Below, piece after piece: positions 55,574 to 63,507 of a stretch of DNA of 64,000 bases (the first letter of the stretch is position 1; each line of letters opens with the position of its first letter). This DNA comes from an uncultured Paracoccaceae bacterium. Its GTDB lineage: Bacteria; Pseudomonadota; Alphaproteobacteria; Rhodobacterales; Rhodobacteraceae. The position numbers were made by a program, and so were the translations under genes. The notes beneath the pieces are model-generated. The model was not told the origin of the DNA. It did no database searches and saw only the letters and a list, made by a program, of their open reading frames with translations. The DNA is taken from positions 1,550,001 through 1,614,000 of the forward strand of contig CANLQO010000001.1 in assembly GCA_947493335.1 (NCBI GenBank), read 5' to 3'.

Positions 55574-56239
55574 ATGCGCCGCGCTGATCGTCTTATGCAA
55601 ATCATCCAGCTGCTCCGCGACGGGGATCTGCACCGCGCCAGTGATATCGCGGCGGCGACCGGTGCGTCCCTTCGGACAATCTACCGCGATATGGAAACGT
55701 TGGCCGCCTCAGGCGTTCCCATCGAAGGCGCGCGCGGCGTCGGCTACCGTGTGACCGCTGCAATCACCCTGCCCCCGCTCAACCTGACGATGACAGAGGT
55801 TGAGGCCCTGCACCTTGGCCTTTCGGCGGTGGGCCAATCCGAAGACACTGACCTCGCAACCGCGGCGCAATCCTTGTCGGCCAAGATCGACGCAGTCATG
55901 CCAGAGGACCGGACCCGCGCCCCGGCGACGACGAACTTCGCCATCTACCCTTTTGCCGATGCCGCTCGTGGTTTCCAACACTTGCCAACCATCCGGCAAG
56001 CCATCCGCACCCGGCAAAAGCTGCAATTGTCGCGCGATGGCAAAAACCGCACGGTCCGTCCACTGCAACTGGACTATTGGGGGCGGCTCTGGACGTGTGT
56101 TGTCTGGTGCGAAACCACCCGCGCCTTCGACGAATTGCGCGTCGACCAGATCGAGAGCCTGCGCATCCTGCCGGGGCTTTTCGTCGATGAAAAGGGCAAG
56201 TCACTGCGCGATTTCAATCACCTCAAGACAGCCCGGTAA
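55574..56239 (+). CDS. HTH-WYL transcriptional regulator (YafY type)
   Basis: 221 residues. N-terminal HTH_11: MRRADRLMQIIQLLRDGDLH and ASLRTIYRDMETLAASG; C-terminal WYL-like ligand domain with LQLDYWGRLWTCVVWCETT. WYL regulators bind nucleic-acid or nucleotide ligands. The stop codon is followed 2 bases on by the dispersed repeat. Confidence 0.85.
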   Translation: MRRADRLMQIIQLLRDGDLHRASDIAAATGASLRTIYRDMETLAASGVPIEGARGVGYRVTAAITLPPLNLTMTEVEALHLGLSAVGQSEDTDLATAAQSLSAKIDAVMPEDRTRAPATTNFAIYPFADAARGFQHLPTIRQAIRTRQKLQLSRDGKNRTVRPLQLDYWGRLWTCVVWCETTRAFDELRVDQIESLRILPGLFVDEKGKSLRDFNHLKTAR

Positions 56240-56241
56240 GT

Positions 56242-56265
56242 CTTTCTTTTGAATAAAAATATGCC
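56242..56265 (+). repeat. Dispersed 24-bp repeat, copy 3
   Basis: CTTTCTTTTGAATAAAAATA then TGCC. Here it is in the plus orientation, 2 bases after the WYL regulator stop (TAAGT), the same context as copy 4. Confidence 0.75.
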
Positions 56266-56283
56266 CGCCGGAGGCTCCGGTGT

Positions 56284-57006
56284 TCACAGCCAATCCATCG
56301 GGTCGATCAGGGGCCGGAAATAGGCAATCGGGCGCGGCTCACCGCCGTCGCCCCATGGTGCGACGCCGTGGATCAGATGCCGGTGCAACAGCGTCGCCTC
56401 ACCGCGCCGGGCGGGCAGTTCAACGCGCTGACAGGTCTCAAATACCTCCCGCCGCGCGGCCTGATAAACCTCTGTCACATCCAGATCGCCGTAAGCTGCC
56501 GGGCCGATACCATCATAGGCACGGGCAAAGGCCGTCGCGATCACGCGGTGCGATCCGGGCCAGACCACCAGCGGGCTATCGGTCACGTCAGACAGCGGCA
56601 GACCAAGGATAAAACCATGCGGTTCGCGCAGGTGCCGCCGTTTGTCCGGCCCTTCGGGCAGCAGGCCGTCCAGATGGGCGGCGTCACGGTCGCGCCGGTA
56701 ACGGTGTGCTGCGTCACTTTCGCCCGCATCCTGCTGCGGATAGCCGGGATAAACGATGGACAGCTGTGCCTTGTGCCAATGGTCGGGCGGATCAATCATC
56801 CCCTCCCATCGGCCTGACAGCGGCATCCCACCGATAGATCCATCGCCCGCATTGGGCAGCGCATCAACACCGACAAACCAGGTCTCGCCATGGCGTTTCT
56901 CTGTCATATCAAGCGTTTGCGCGGCATCCCATGCGGCTTTTGCCCAACGGTCGACACCTGCGTCCCATGGCAGGACCACATAGCCCTGCGCGTCGAGCCC
57001 TACCAC
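56284..57006 (-). CDS. Phytanoyl-CoA-dioxygenase-like Fe(II)/2-oxoglutarate protein
   Basis: 240 residues. Jelly-roll fold with HLD (His111, Asp113), later HRHLIHG with His213, and Arg225 before AYFRPL, a plausible facial triad plus 2-oxoglutarate Arg. Hydroxylates an unknown small molecule. Overlaps the TauE/SafE gene by 7 bases. Confidence 0.7.
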   Translation of the reverse strand: MVGLDAQGYVVLPWDAGVDRWAKAAWDAAQTLDMTEKRHGETWFVGVDALPNAGDGSIGGMPLSGRWEGMIDPPDHWHKAQLSIVYPGYPQQDAGESDAAHRYRRDRDAAHLDGLLPEGPDKRRHLREPHGFILGLPLSDVTDSPLVVWPGSHRVIATAFARAYDGIGPAAYGDLDVTEVYQAARREVFETCQRVELPARRGEATLLHRHLIHGVAPWGDGGEPRPIAYFRPLIDPMDWL

Positions 57007-57818
57007 CCAGCCGCCTTGCGCAGCATGTTCAGCGCCACAAGGATCAGAAAGGCCCCAAACACCCGCTTCAGCGGCTTGGGGTCCATCCGGTGGGCCAGCG
57101 CCGCCCCCCAGGGTGCAGTGATCAGCGTCATTGCGATGACCAGCGCAAAAGCCACAAGGTTGACAGAGCCCAGCGTCAGCGGTGGGGCAATCTCAACCGG
57201 AGTGATCAGAAAGCCGATCACTGCAGGCACGGCGATAATCACGCCAAAGCCTGCCGCTGTCGCCACCGCCCGGTGGATCGGCACGTTATAAAGGCTCATC
57301 ATTGGCACGCCGAACGACCCGCCGCCAATGCCCATCAGGACCGACAGGAACCCCAGCACAGGCGAAAGCACCACGCGCAAGATCCCATGCGGCATCGCCT
57401 CTCCCAAACGCCAGCTTGATTTGCCCAACGCCATATAAAGCCCCACGACCACCGCCAGAATGCCAAAGATCGCCTGAAGCGCATCAGACCGCAGCGCCGT
57501 TGCGGTCAGCACCCCCAGCACCGCGCCAACAACGATCCCGGGTGCCCAACCTTGAAGGATGGCCCAATCCACGGCACCCTTCTTGTTGTGCGCCAGCACT
57601 GAGCGGACCGAGGTCACGATGATCGTCGCCAAAGAGGTTGCAAGACACAGTTGCATCAACTGCGGGCCGTCGTATCCCAGCACACCAAAGGCATAGAAAA
57701 ACGCAGGGACAAGCACGATCCCGCCGCCAACGCCCAGCAACCCCGCCAGAACACCGGCAAAAGCGCCAATCACAAGGATCAGCGCGACCATCGCGGCCAG
57801 CAAACCCATATCGTCCAT
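57000..57818 (-). CDS. TauE/SafE family anion (sulfite-type) exporter
   Basis: 272 residues, about eight membrane spans, opening with AFAGVLAGLLGVGGGIVLVP and a second repeat MGIGGGSFGVPMMSLY. The duplicated G-GGG motifs are family-specific. Relatives export sulfite or sulfoacetate. One-base overlap with dusA. It lies about 1 kb from the sulfonate-monooxygenase locus. Confidence 0.85.
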   Translation of the reverse strand: MDDMGLLAAMVALILVIGAFAGVLAGLLGVGGGIVLVPAFFYAFGVLGYDGPQLMQLCLATSLATIIVTSVRSVLAHNKKGAVDWAILQGWAPGIVVGAVLGVLTATALRSDALQAIFGILAVVVGLYMALGKSSWRLGEAMPHGILRVVLSPVLGFLSVLMGIGGGSFGVPMMSLYNVPIHRAVATAAGFGVIIAVPAVIGFLITPVEIAPPLTLGSVNLVAFALVIAMTLITAPWGAALAHRMDPKPLKRVFGAFLILVALNMLRKAAGW

Positions 57819-58810
57819 TATGCCGCCTTTTCAGTCACTTGCGCCAACGCGCTCAGCACAACATCGGTCCCTGCGCCATCGCGATGGCCCTGTTCGGACA
57901 GGGTGCGCCGCCACCCCCGCGCGCCCGGACGACCCTGAAACAGGCCCAGCATGTGGCGCGTGACCTGATGCAATCGCCCGCCAGACGCGATGTGATCGGC
58001 GATGTAGGGCAGCATCAGTTGCACGACCTCTTCGGCGCTGCGGGCATGACCACCACCAAAGAAGCGTTGGTCAGCGTCCAGTACTATGCTGCTTGGCATG
58101 TGATAGGCCGCGCGCCCGATCATCACGCCATCAAGACCGCCATCCAGAAAATCCTGCGCCTGATCCAGCGACTCAATCCCGCCATTCACCGACAGGTGTA
58201 AATGCGGGAAGGTCGCTTTCATCTGCCGCACCAGGTCATAGTCCAGCGGCGGGATGTCGCGGTTTTCCTTGGGTGAAAGCCCTTGCAGCCACGCCTTGCG
58301 CGCATGAATGGCAAACCGATCGACGCCAGCGGCAGAGACCCGCGCGATGAAATCGGGCAGCACTTCCAAAGGGTCCTGATCGTCGACGCCAATACGGCAT
58401 TTGACCGTAACCGGCACGCTCACCGCCGCGCGCATGGCGGCCACGCAATCCGCGACCAGACCGGGGCTTTCCATCAGCACTGCGCCAAAGGACCCCGATT
58501 GCACCCGGTCAGAGGGGCAGCCGCAATTGAGGTTGACCTCATCATAGCCGAAGCCTTCGCAGATCCGCGCAGCCTCGGCCAGTTGCGCGGGGTCGGAACC
58601 GCCCAGTTGCACCGCCACGGGGTGTTCAACCGCGTCAAACCCCAAAAGCCGGTCGCGGTCGCCATGGATCACCGCTGGGGCTGTCACCATCTCGGTATAC
58701 AACAGGACGTGCCGCGACATCGTCCGGTGCAGGACGCGGCAATGCCGGTCCGTCCAGTCCATCATCGGTGCGACGCTCAGGCGCGCGTTCTGTGCAACGG
58801 GATCATTCAT
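57818..58810 (-). CDS. dusA: tRNA-dihydrouridine(20/20a) synthase
   Basis: 330 residues. FMN TIM barrel: APMMDWTDRHCR, catalytic Cys in NLNCGCPSDRVQ, and the C-terminal helical domain. Reduces U20/U20a in tRNA. Heads the dusA-TauE-dioxygenase overlapping set. Confidence 0.93.
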   Translation of the reverse strand: MNDPVAQNARLSVAPMMDWTDRHCRVLHRTMSRHVLLYTEMVTAPAVIHGDRDRLLGFDAVEHPVAVQLGGSDPAQLAEAARICEGFGYDEVNLNCGCPSDRVQSGSFGAVLMESPGLVADCVAAMRAAVSVPVTVKCRIGVDDQDPLEVLPDFIARVSAAGVDRFAIHARKAWLQGLSPKENRDIPPLDYDLVRQMKATFPHLHLSVNGGIESLDQAQDFLDGGLDGVMIGRAAYHMPSSIVLDADQRFFGGGHARSAEEVVQLMLPYIADHIASGGRLHQVTRHMLGLFQGRPGARGWRRTLSEQGHRDGAGTDVVLSALAQVTEKAA

Positions 58811-58873
58811 CGCCCGCGATATAGGACAAGAGGTTCCGGCTGACCAGTGTGCCGGCGATGGCGTGCCAAGGTT

Positions 58874-59962
58874 CTAAAGCACAATCACTTGGCCGAGTGC
58901 TGCACTTTCCTGTGCCGCGAGCCCCATGGCAACGGCACGGGCACCATCATCCAGCGTCACTTCAACTTCCCCCTCGCCCCGGATCACAGCGTTGAAGCGC
59001 TGGTGCTGATAGAAGGTTGAACCGTTGTGATCCCCCGCCTCAAGCAGGGCCGGATCAACGGGCACTTCGCTCACAATCGGGCCTTTGGGCGCACGTGGGC
59101 TGATAACCAGTTGCGGCACCGGCGCGGGCCCCAGAAGCTTGGGCCAGAACCGCCCCGGCCCGGGCACAAGCGCCTCGATCTTGCCTTTGGGACCAACGGC
59201 AGAAATCTCTTCCTGATACTGGCTGCCTTCGGCGAACATGCACAGTTCCAGCATCGCGCGCGCGCCGTTTTCAAAGTCGATGATGACATAGCCATTGTCC
59301 CAGATATCGGGCACCCGACCGCCATAGTCCTCATCCTTGTGGTTCAGCGTCTGCCCGGCGGAGGCCATGACTCGCACCGGCTCTGATTTGAGGATCAGGC
59401 GCATCAGGTCAAAGAAATGGCAGCACTTTTCAACAAGCGTGCCACCGGTATTGGCGTTGAAACGGTTCCAGTCGCCGATCTTGGGCAGGAACGGAAAGCG
59501 ATGTTCGCGCACGGTCAACATGGATATCCCGCCGGTGGCGCTTTCGACCTGATTGATCAGTGCCTGAATCGGCGGCATGTAGCGATATTCCATCGCAACC
59601 CAAACCGGGGCCGGATAATCGCGCGCAAAGGCGGCGATCCGATCCGCATCAGCAGGGTTCGTGTATAGCGGCTTTTCGCACAGGATCGGCAGGGCTTTTT
59701 TGGCGGCGATCTGGTGGAGCTGGTCCACGTGCAGGAAATTCGGGCTGACGATCACCACTGCGTCCAATTGTGGGTGATCCATCAGCGCGTCGATGCTGTT
59801 GGCCACCTCCGCCTGTCCGGCCAGCGTCGCAGCAGAAGCCGCCAGATCCGCCACCGGATCATACACAACGCTCACCTGCCCATGCGGCAGCAGGTTGATG
59901 TTCTGGATGTGCTCGCGCCCCATCATGCCACAGCCGATCAGGCCGTAGTTCACCATCTCCAT
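58874..59962 (-). CDS. Gfo/Idh/MocA family protein; candidate NAD-dependent sulfoquinovosidase
   Basis: 362 residues. N-terminal NAD-binding GLIGCGMMG (7-15) and the family ILCEKPL (EKP) motif; the C-terminal domain has EYRYMPP and GGTLVEKCCHFFDLM. Annotated members are sugar dehydrogenases. The context (GntR, sulfonate monooxygenase, aldo/keto reductase, TRAP) suggests it may instead be a GH188-type NAD-dependent sulfoquinovosidase, a glycosidase built on this fold that opens sulfoquinovose pathways. That is inference from neighbours; family identity cannot be settled by eye. Six bases after the GntR gene, same strand. Confidence 0.75.
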   Translation of the reverse strand: MEMVNYGLIGCGMMGREHIQNINLLPHGQVSVVYDPVADLAASAATLAGQAEVANSIDALMDHPQLDAVVIVSPNFLHVDQLHQIAAKKALPILCEKPLYTNPADADRIAAFARDYPAPVWVAMEYRYMPPIQALINQVESATGGISMLTVREHRFPFLPKIGDWNRFNANTGGTLVEKCCHFFDLMRLILKSEPVRVMASAGQTLNHKDEDYGGRVPDIWDNGYVIIDFENGARAMLELCMFAEGSQYQEEISAVGPKGKIEALVPGPGRFWPKLLGPAPVPQLVISPRAPKGPIVSEVPVDPALLEAGDHNGSTFYQHQRFNAVIRGEGEVEVTLDDGARAVAMGLAAQESAALGQVIVL

Positions 59963-59968
59963 GCCCGG

Positions 59969-60676
59969 TTACCCTTTTCCCATGCGCGACACATAGCGCG
60001 CCTTGTTGTTGTCAAACCATGTGCGCGAGAATTCGACCGGTGTACCATCGGCCCGCCAGCTGACCCGCTCGATGTAACCCACGGCAAAGCCGGCCCGCAG
60101 GTGAAAGCTGTCCGGTGTCCAGCGCGGCAGTTGCGCCACGCCAATCCGATCCTCGACGCTGGCAATCACCACGCCCAATTCATTGCGATAGAATTGATAC
60201 AGCGAGTCCGACAAGTCATCGCGCGTGATTGCGTCCCGCAATGACCCGTCAAGCCAGATCTCTTCCACCGCCATCAGATCACCATCCAGACGCCGCAGCC
60301 GCCTGATCCGGTGGCCTTCGGGATCGGGGCCAAAGCCCGGCGCATCCTTGGGCTTGGTCATGCGGTCCACCGACAGCACATCTGCTGTCGGCAACCCGCC
60401 GCCGCGCACCTTTTCCAGCCGGAAGAAAGCATAAACACTTTGCACATCGGGGATATGACGCACGTAATTGCCCGACCCTTGAATGCGGTCCAAAAGTCCC
60501 TTGCTTTCCAGATCAGCCAGCGACTTGCGCAAGGTCCCGACGGAGATCCCAAGCTCTGCCGCCATCTCGCGTTCGGGCGGCAAACGGGCACCGTCAGCAA
60601 GGTGACCGGCCGCGATTTCGCGGATGAGCATCTCGCTTACAGCGACGTATTTCGGCAGCGCGGACGCCTGGGCCAT
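59969..60676 (-). CDS. GntR-family repressor with UTRA domain
   Basis: 235 residues. HTH with LIREIAAGHLADGARLPPER and LGISVGTLRKSLADLESKGLL; C-terminal UTRA ligand domain (SVDRMTKPKDAPGFGPD to the end). The ATG at 60676 has GGAGGG 7 bases upstream; an in-frame TTG at 60727 does not. Predicted to control itself, the Gfo/Idh gene and the divergent monooxygenase operon. Confidence 0.88.
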   Translation of the reverse strand: MAQASALPKYVAVSEMLIREIAAGHLADGARLPPEREMAAELGISVGTLRKSLADLESKGLLDRIQGSGNYVRHIPDVQSVYAFFRLEKVRGGGLPTADVLSVDRMTKPKDAPGFGPDPEGHRIRRLRRLDGDLMAVEEIWLDGSLRDAITRDDLSDSLYQFYRNELGVVIASVEDRIGVAQLPRWTPDSFHLRAGFAVGYIERVSWRADGTPVEFSRTWFDNNKARYVSRMGKG

Positions 60677-60775
60677 AACGCGGCCCTCCCCGGCCTGCGC
60701 GAATTGATACACTATTGTTTCACTCAAAATCCCGTGCTACGCAAGTCCCAAGAACAGATTCTTTTGGGGGAATTC
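60677..60775. promoter_or_regulatory. Divergent control region of the sulfonate locus
   Basis: 99 bases between the GntR gene and the monooxygenase. It has AAGAA-CAGA-TTCTT (60750-60763) and an AT-rich TTGATACACTATTGTTTCAC block that could hold GntR half-sites and the promoter. GGGGGAA precedes the monooxygenase ATG. Confidence 0.5.
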
Positions 60776-61936
60776 ATGGATCAAGTTGTCCCGGTCACCA
60801 GCGCCGATCTGGACGCGGCAGAGGTGTCATGGTTTTCCGCTCTTTGCTCGGACGACTACCAGTTTCTGGGCGTGCCTGATGGCGATTTGCGCAGCAGCTG
60901 GGAACATTGCCGTGACATCGCCCTGACAGCGGAACACCAAGGCTTTCGCAACATCCTCGCGCCCTCGTCCTATCAGGTGGGGCAGGACACGCTGTCCTTT
61001 GTGGCGGGCATGGCGCCGCTGACCGAAAAGATCAACTTTCTGGCCGCTATCCGCTGCGGCGAGATGCAGCCGATCATGCTCGCCCGCACTGTGGCGACGC
61101 TGGATCATATGCTGAAAGGCCGGCTGACACTGAATGTCATCTCATCGGATTTCCCCGGTGAAAAGGCCCCGTCGCCCTATCGCTACAAGCGCAGTCACGA
61201 GGTCGTGCAGATCCTGCGGCAGGCCTGGACCCAAGACGAAATCAACCATGACGGCGAGATCTATCAGTTCGCCAATGTGCCCACCGATCCCGCGCGCCCC
61301 TATCAGCAAAACGGTGGCCCCTTGCTTTATTTCGGCGGATACTCCCCCGATGCGATGGAACTTTGCGGCGCGCAGTGTGACGTCTACCTGATGTGGCCGG
61401 AAACGCAGGACCAGTTGGCCCAGCGCATGCGCGACGTGCACGAACGCGCCGCCGCCCATGGCCGCACGCTCGACTATGGCCTGCGGGTCCATATGATCGT
61501 GCGCGACACCGAAGCAGAGGCGAAGGAATACGCCGATTACATCGCCAGCAAGCTGGATGACGAATACGGCAAACTGATCCGTGACCGCGCCCATGACAGC
61601 ATCAGCCTTGGCGTCGCCCATCAGGCCCGCGCCCGCGAGTTGGCCGATCAGTTCGGCTATACTGAACCGGGCCTCTGGACAGGTGTGGGTCGCGCGCGAT
61701 CAGGCTGCGGTGCTGCCCTTGTCGGGTCGACCGATCAGATCCTGAGCAAGATTGAGGGTTACAAAAAGATGGGCATCCGTGCTTTCATCTTCTCAGGCTA
61801 TCCGCACATCGACGAGGCGGAGCATTTTGGCGCCCGCGTCATGCCCGAACTGAAGACATGCTCTTTGCCGCACGCCTATGGTCGTGTCCCGGCATCGACA
61901 CCAGCAACGCCCTTGGGCACAGGAGAACGCCGTTAA
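60776..61936 (+). CDS. smoC: FMNH2-dependent sulfonate monooxygenase, probable sulfoquinovose monooxygenase
   Basis: 386 residues, LLM-class (SsuD/SmoC) flavin monooxygenase. Trp207, Arg237, His239, Arg308, Tyr342 and His344 line up with the six known E. coli SsuD active-site residues (196, 226, 228, 297, 331, 333, recalled) at a constant offset of 11, so a sulfonate substrate is well supported. Enzymes of this set oxidise the C-S bond and release sulfite. The partner genes (reductase, aldo/keto reductase, GntR) match the sulfo-SMO pathway, where the substrate is sulfoquinovose and the product 6-oxo-glucose. The symbol is a provisional assignment. Confidence 0.8.
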   Translation: MDQVVPVTSADLDAAEVSWFSALCSDDYQFLGVPDGDLRSSWEHCRDIALTAEHQGFRNILAPSSYQVGQDTLSFVAGMAPLTEKINFLAAIRCGEMQPIMLARTVATLDHMLKGRLTLNVISSDFPGEKAPSPYRYKRSHEVVQILRQAWTQDEINHDGEIYQFANVPTDPARPYQQNGGPLLYFGGYSPDAMELCGAQCDVYLMWPETQDQLAQRMRDVHERAAAHGRTLDYGLRVHMIVRDTEAEAKEYADYIASKLDDEYGKLIRDRAHDSISLGVAHQARARELADQFGYTEPGLWTGVGRARSGCGAALVGSTDQILSKIEGYKKMGIRAFIFSGYPHIDEAEHFGARVMPELKTCSLPHAYGRVPASTPATPLGTGERR

Positions 61937-61937
61937 T

Positions 61938-62834
61938 ATGGATCGCGTCCAGATCACCCCCGACCTGACCTTCAGCCGCATTGTTTATGGCATGTGGCGT
62001 CTGGCCGAAGCCGATGACACCAGTGCCGCTCATGTGCAGGCCAAGGTCGAGGCTTGCCTGGCACAAGGCATCACCACCATGGATCAGGCCGACATCTACG
62101 GCGGCTATGAGGCCGAAGAGGTCTTTGGCGCCGCGCTGAAAGCCGCCCCTGCCCTGCGCGACCAGATCGAGATTGTGACCAAATGCGATATCGTGGCCCC
62201 TGCCGGACGCTATTCGGACGCGCGGGTCAAATACTATGACACTTCGGCCGCGCATATCCGTGCCTCGGTCGACCATTCGTTGCGGTTGATGAACATCGAC
62301 CGGATCGACATGCTATTGGTGCACCGCCCCGATCCCTTCATGGACCATCATGAAACAGGTGCCGCACTGGATGAGGCCGTGGCCTCGGGCAAGGTCCGCG
62401 CGGTCGGCGTGTCGAACTTCAAGCTGCACGACTGGACGCTCCTGCAATCGGCGATGAAAACGCAACTCGCCACCAACCAGATTGAGCTTTCGGTCACCGC
62501 ACATCAGGGCTTTACCAATGGCGATGTCGCCTATCTGCAGGAACGAGCCAAGCCGATCATGGCCTGGTCGCCCCTGGGTGGTGGCAGCCTTGTCACCGGT
62601 GACGGGGATGCGGCTGTGCGCAGCGCCCTGACTGCTGTTGCACAAGACAACGATGTGGATCTGGGGGCTGTGGCCGTGGCCTGGCTTTTGGCGCATCCCG
62701 CCAACATCCTGCCCGTCATGGGCACCAACAACATGAGCCGGATCAACGCCCTGTCAAACGCCCTGAAGGTCAAAATGGACCGCCAGACATGGTTTGAGAT
62801 CTACACTGCAGCCCTCGGTCAGGAGGTGCCGTAA
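61938..62834 (+). CDS. Aldo/keto reductase, probable 6-oxo-glucose reductase
   Basis: 298 residues, YdhF-like AKR. Catalytic tetrad Asp49, Tyr54, Lys82 and His129 (MDQADIYGGY, EIVTKCDI, LLVHRPDP). In sulfo-SMO the equivalent SmoB reduces the 6-oxo-glucose made by the monooxygenase to glucose. The gene starts 1 base after the monooxygenase stop and overlaps the flavin reductase by 1 base, so the three are coupled. Confidence 0.8.
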   Translation: MDRVQITPDLTFSRIVYGMWRLAEADDTSAAHVQAKVEACLAQGITTMDQADIYGGYEAEEVFGAALKAAPALRDQIEIVTKCDIVAPAGRYSDARVKYYDTSAAHIRASVDHSLRLMNIDRIDMLLVHRPDPFMDHHETGAALDEAVASGKVRAVGVSNFKLHDWTLLQSAMKTQLATNQIELSVTAHQGFTNGDVAYLQERAKPIMAWSPLGGGSLVTGDGDAAVRSALTAVAQDNDVDLGAVAVAWLLAHPANILPVMGTNNMSRINALSNALKVKMDRQTWFEIYTAALGQEVP

Positions 62835-63340
62835 TGGACGCCGGAACCATCGCCACCTTTGATCCCGCCACCGACGCGGGCAGTTTTCGCGGCGCACTCG
62901 GCACCTTTGTGACCGGTGTGACGGTTGTGACCACCGACAGCCCAGAAGGGCCGGTGGCGATTGTCGCCAACAGCTTTGCCAGCGTCTCACTTGATCCACC
63001 TCTGGTTCTGTGGTCGCCCGCAAAGGCCTCCAAACGGTTTGAGCATTTCGCAGGCTCGCGCCGCTTTGCGATCCATGTTCTGTCCGCCGACCAGCGCGAT
63101 ATCTGTGCGGCCATCGTCAAATCCAAAACCGCCATATCAGAGGTGCCCACCCACCTCAGCCATTGCGGCATGCCAATTATCGAAGGGGCACTGGCCACCT
63201 TCGAATGCAACCTGCACGCCACGCATGACGCGGGCGATCACGTCATCATCGTCGGCCTTGTCACCAAGGCCCATCACACCGTCGGCGACCCGCTCGTCTT
63301 TCACGCCGGCCAATACGGAAAGTTTCACACCACGCCCTAA
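62834..63340 (+). CDS. FMN reductase for the monooxygenase
   Basis: 168 residues, DIM6/HpaC-like flavin reductase. FGFGTF... replaced by RGALGTFVTGVTVVTTDSPE, then ANSFASVSLDPPLVLWSPA, the FMN-binding split barrel. It should supply reduced FMN to the monooxygenase (SmoA role). The stop is followed at once by the dispersed repeat. Confidence 0.85.
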   Translation: MDAGTIATFDPATDAGSFRGALGTFVTGVTVVTTDSPEGPVAIVANSFASVSLDPPLVLWSPAKASKRFEHFAGSRRFAIHVLSADQRDICAAIVKSKTAISEVPTHLSHCGMPIIEGALATFECNLHATHDAGDHVIIVGLVTKAHHTVGDPLVFHAGQYGKFHTTP

Positions 63341-63342
63341 GT

Positions 63343-63366
63343 CTTTCTTTTGAATAGAAATATGCC
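63343..63366 (+). repeat. Dispersed 24-bp repeat, copy 4
   Basis: CTTTCTTTTGAATAGAAATA then TGCC, 2 bases after the flavin reductase stop. One base differs from copy 3. Confidence 0.75.
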
Positions 63367-63371
63367 GGGGG

Positions 63372-63482
63372 TTTGGGGGCTGGCCCCAAAGAGAAGGCAA
63401 AGTTGGGGGGCTTGCCCCCGATTGAAAACAGCGTTTGGGGGCTGGCCCCAAAACAAAGAATAAAGCGACCGCTTCAGCGGTC
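63372..63482. repeat. Cluster of four GC hairpins
   Basis: TTTGGGG-GCTGG-CCCCAAA occurs twice as an exact 19-bp direct repeat (63372-63390 and 63434-63452). Between them is a GGGGGC-TT-GCCCCC hairpin (about 63405-63418), and after them GACCGC-TTCA-GCGGTC (63467-63482). REP-like; it separates the reductase from the TRAP gene and may protect or end the upstream mRNA. Confidence 0.65.
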
Positions 63483-63507
63483 ACCATATAACAGGGGAGG
63501 AGCCGCC

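Noticed and set aside
60677-60727. TTG start for the GntR gene
   Set aside because: No ribosome-binding site; ATG 60676 has GGAGGG at 7 bases.
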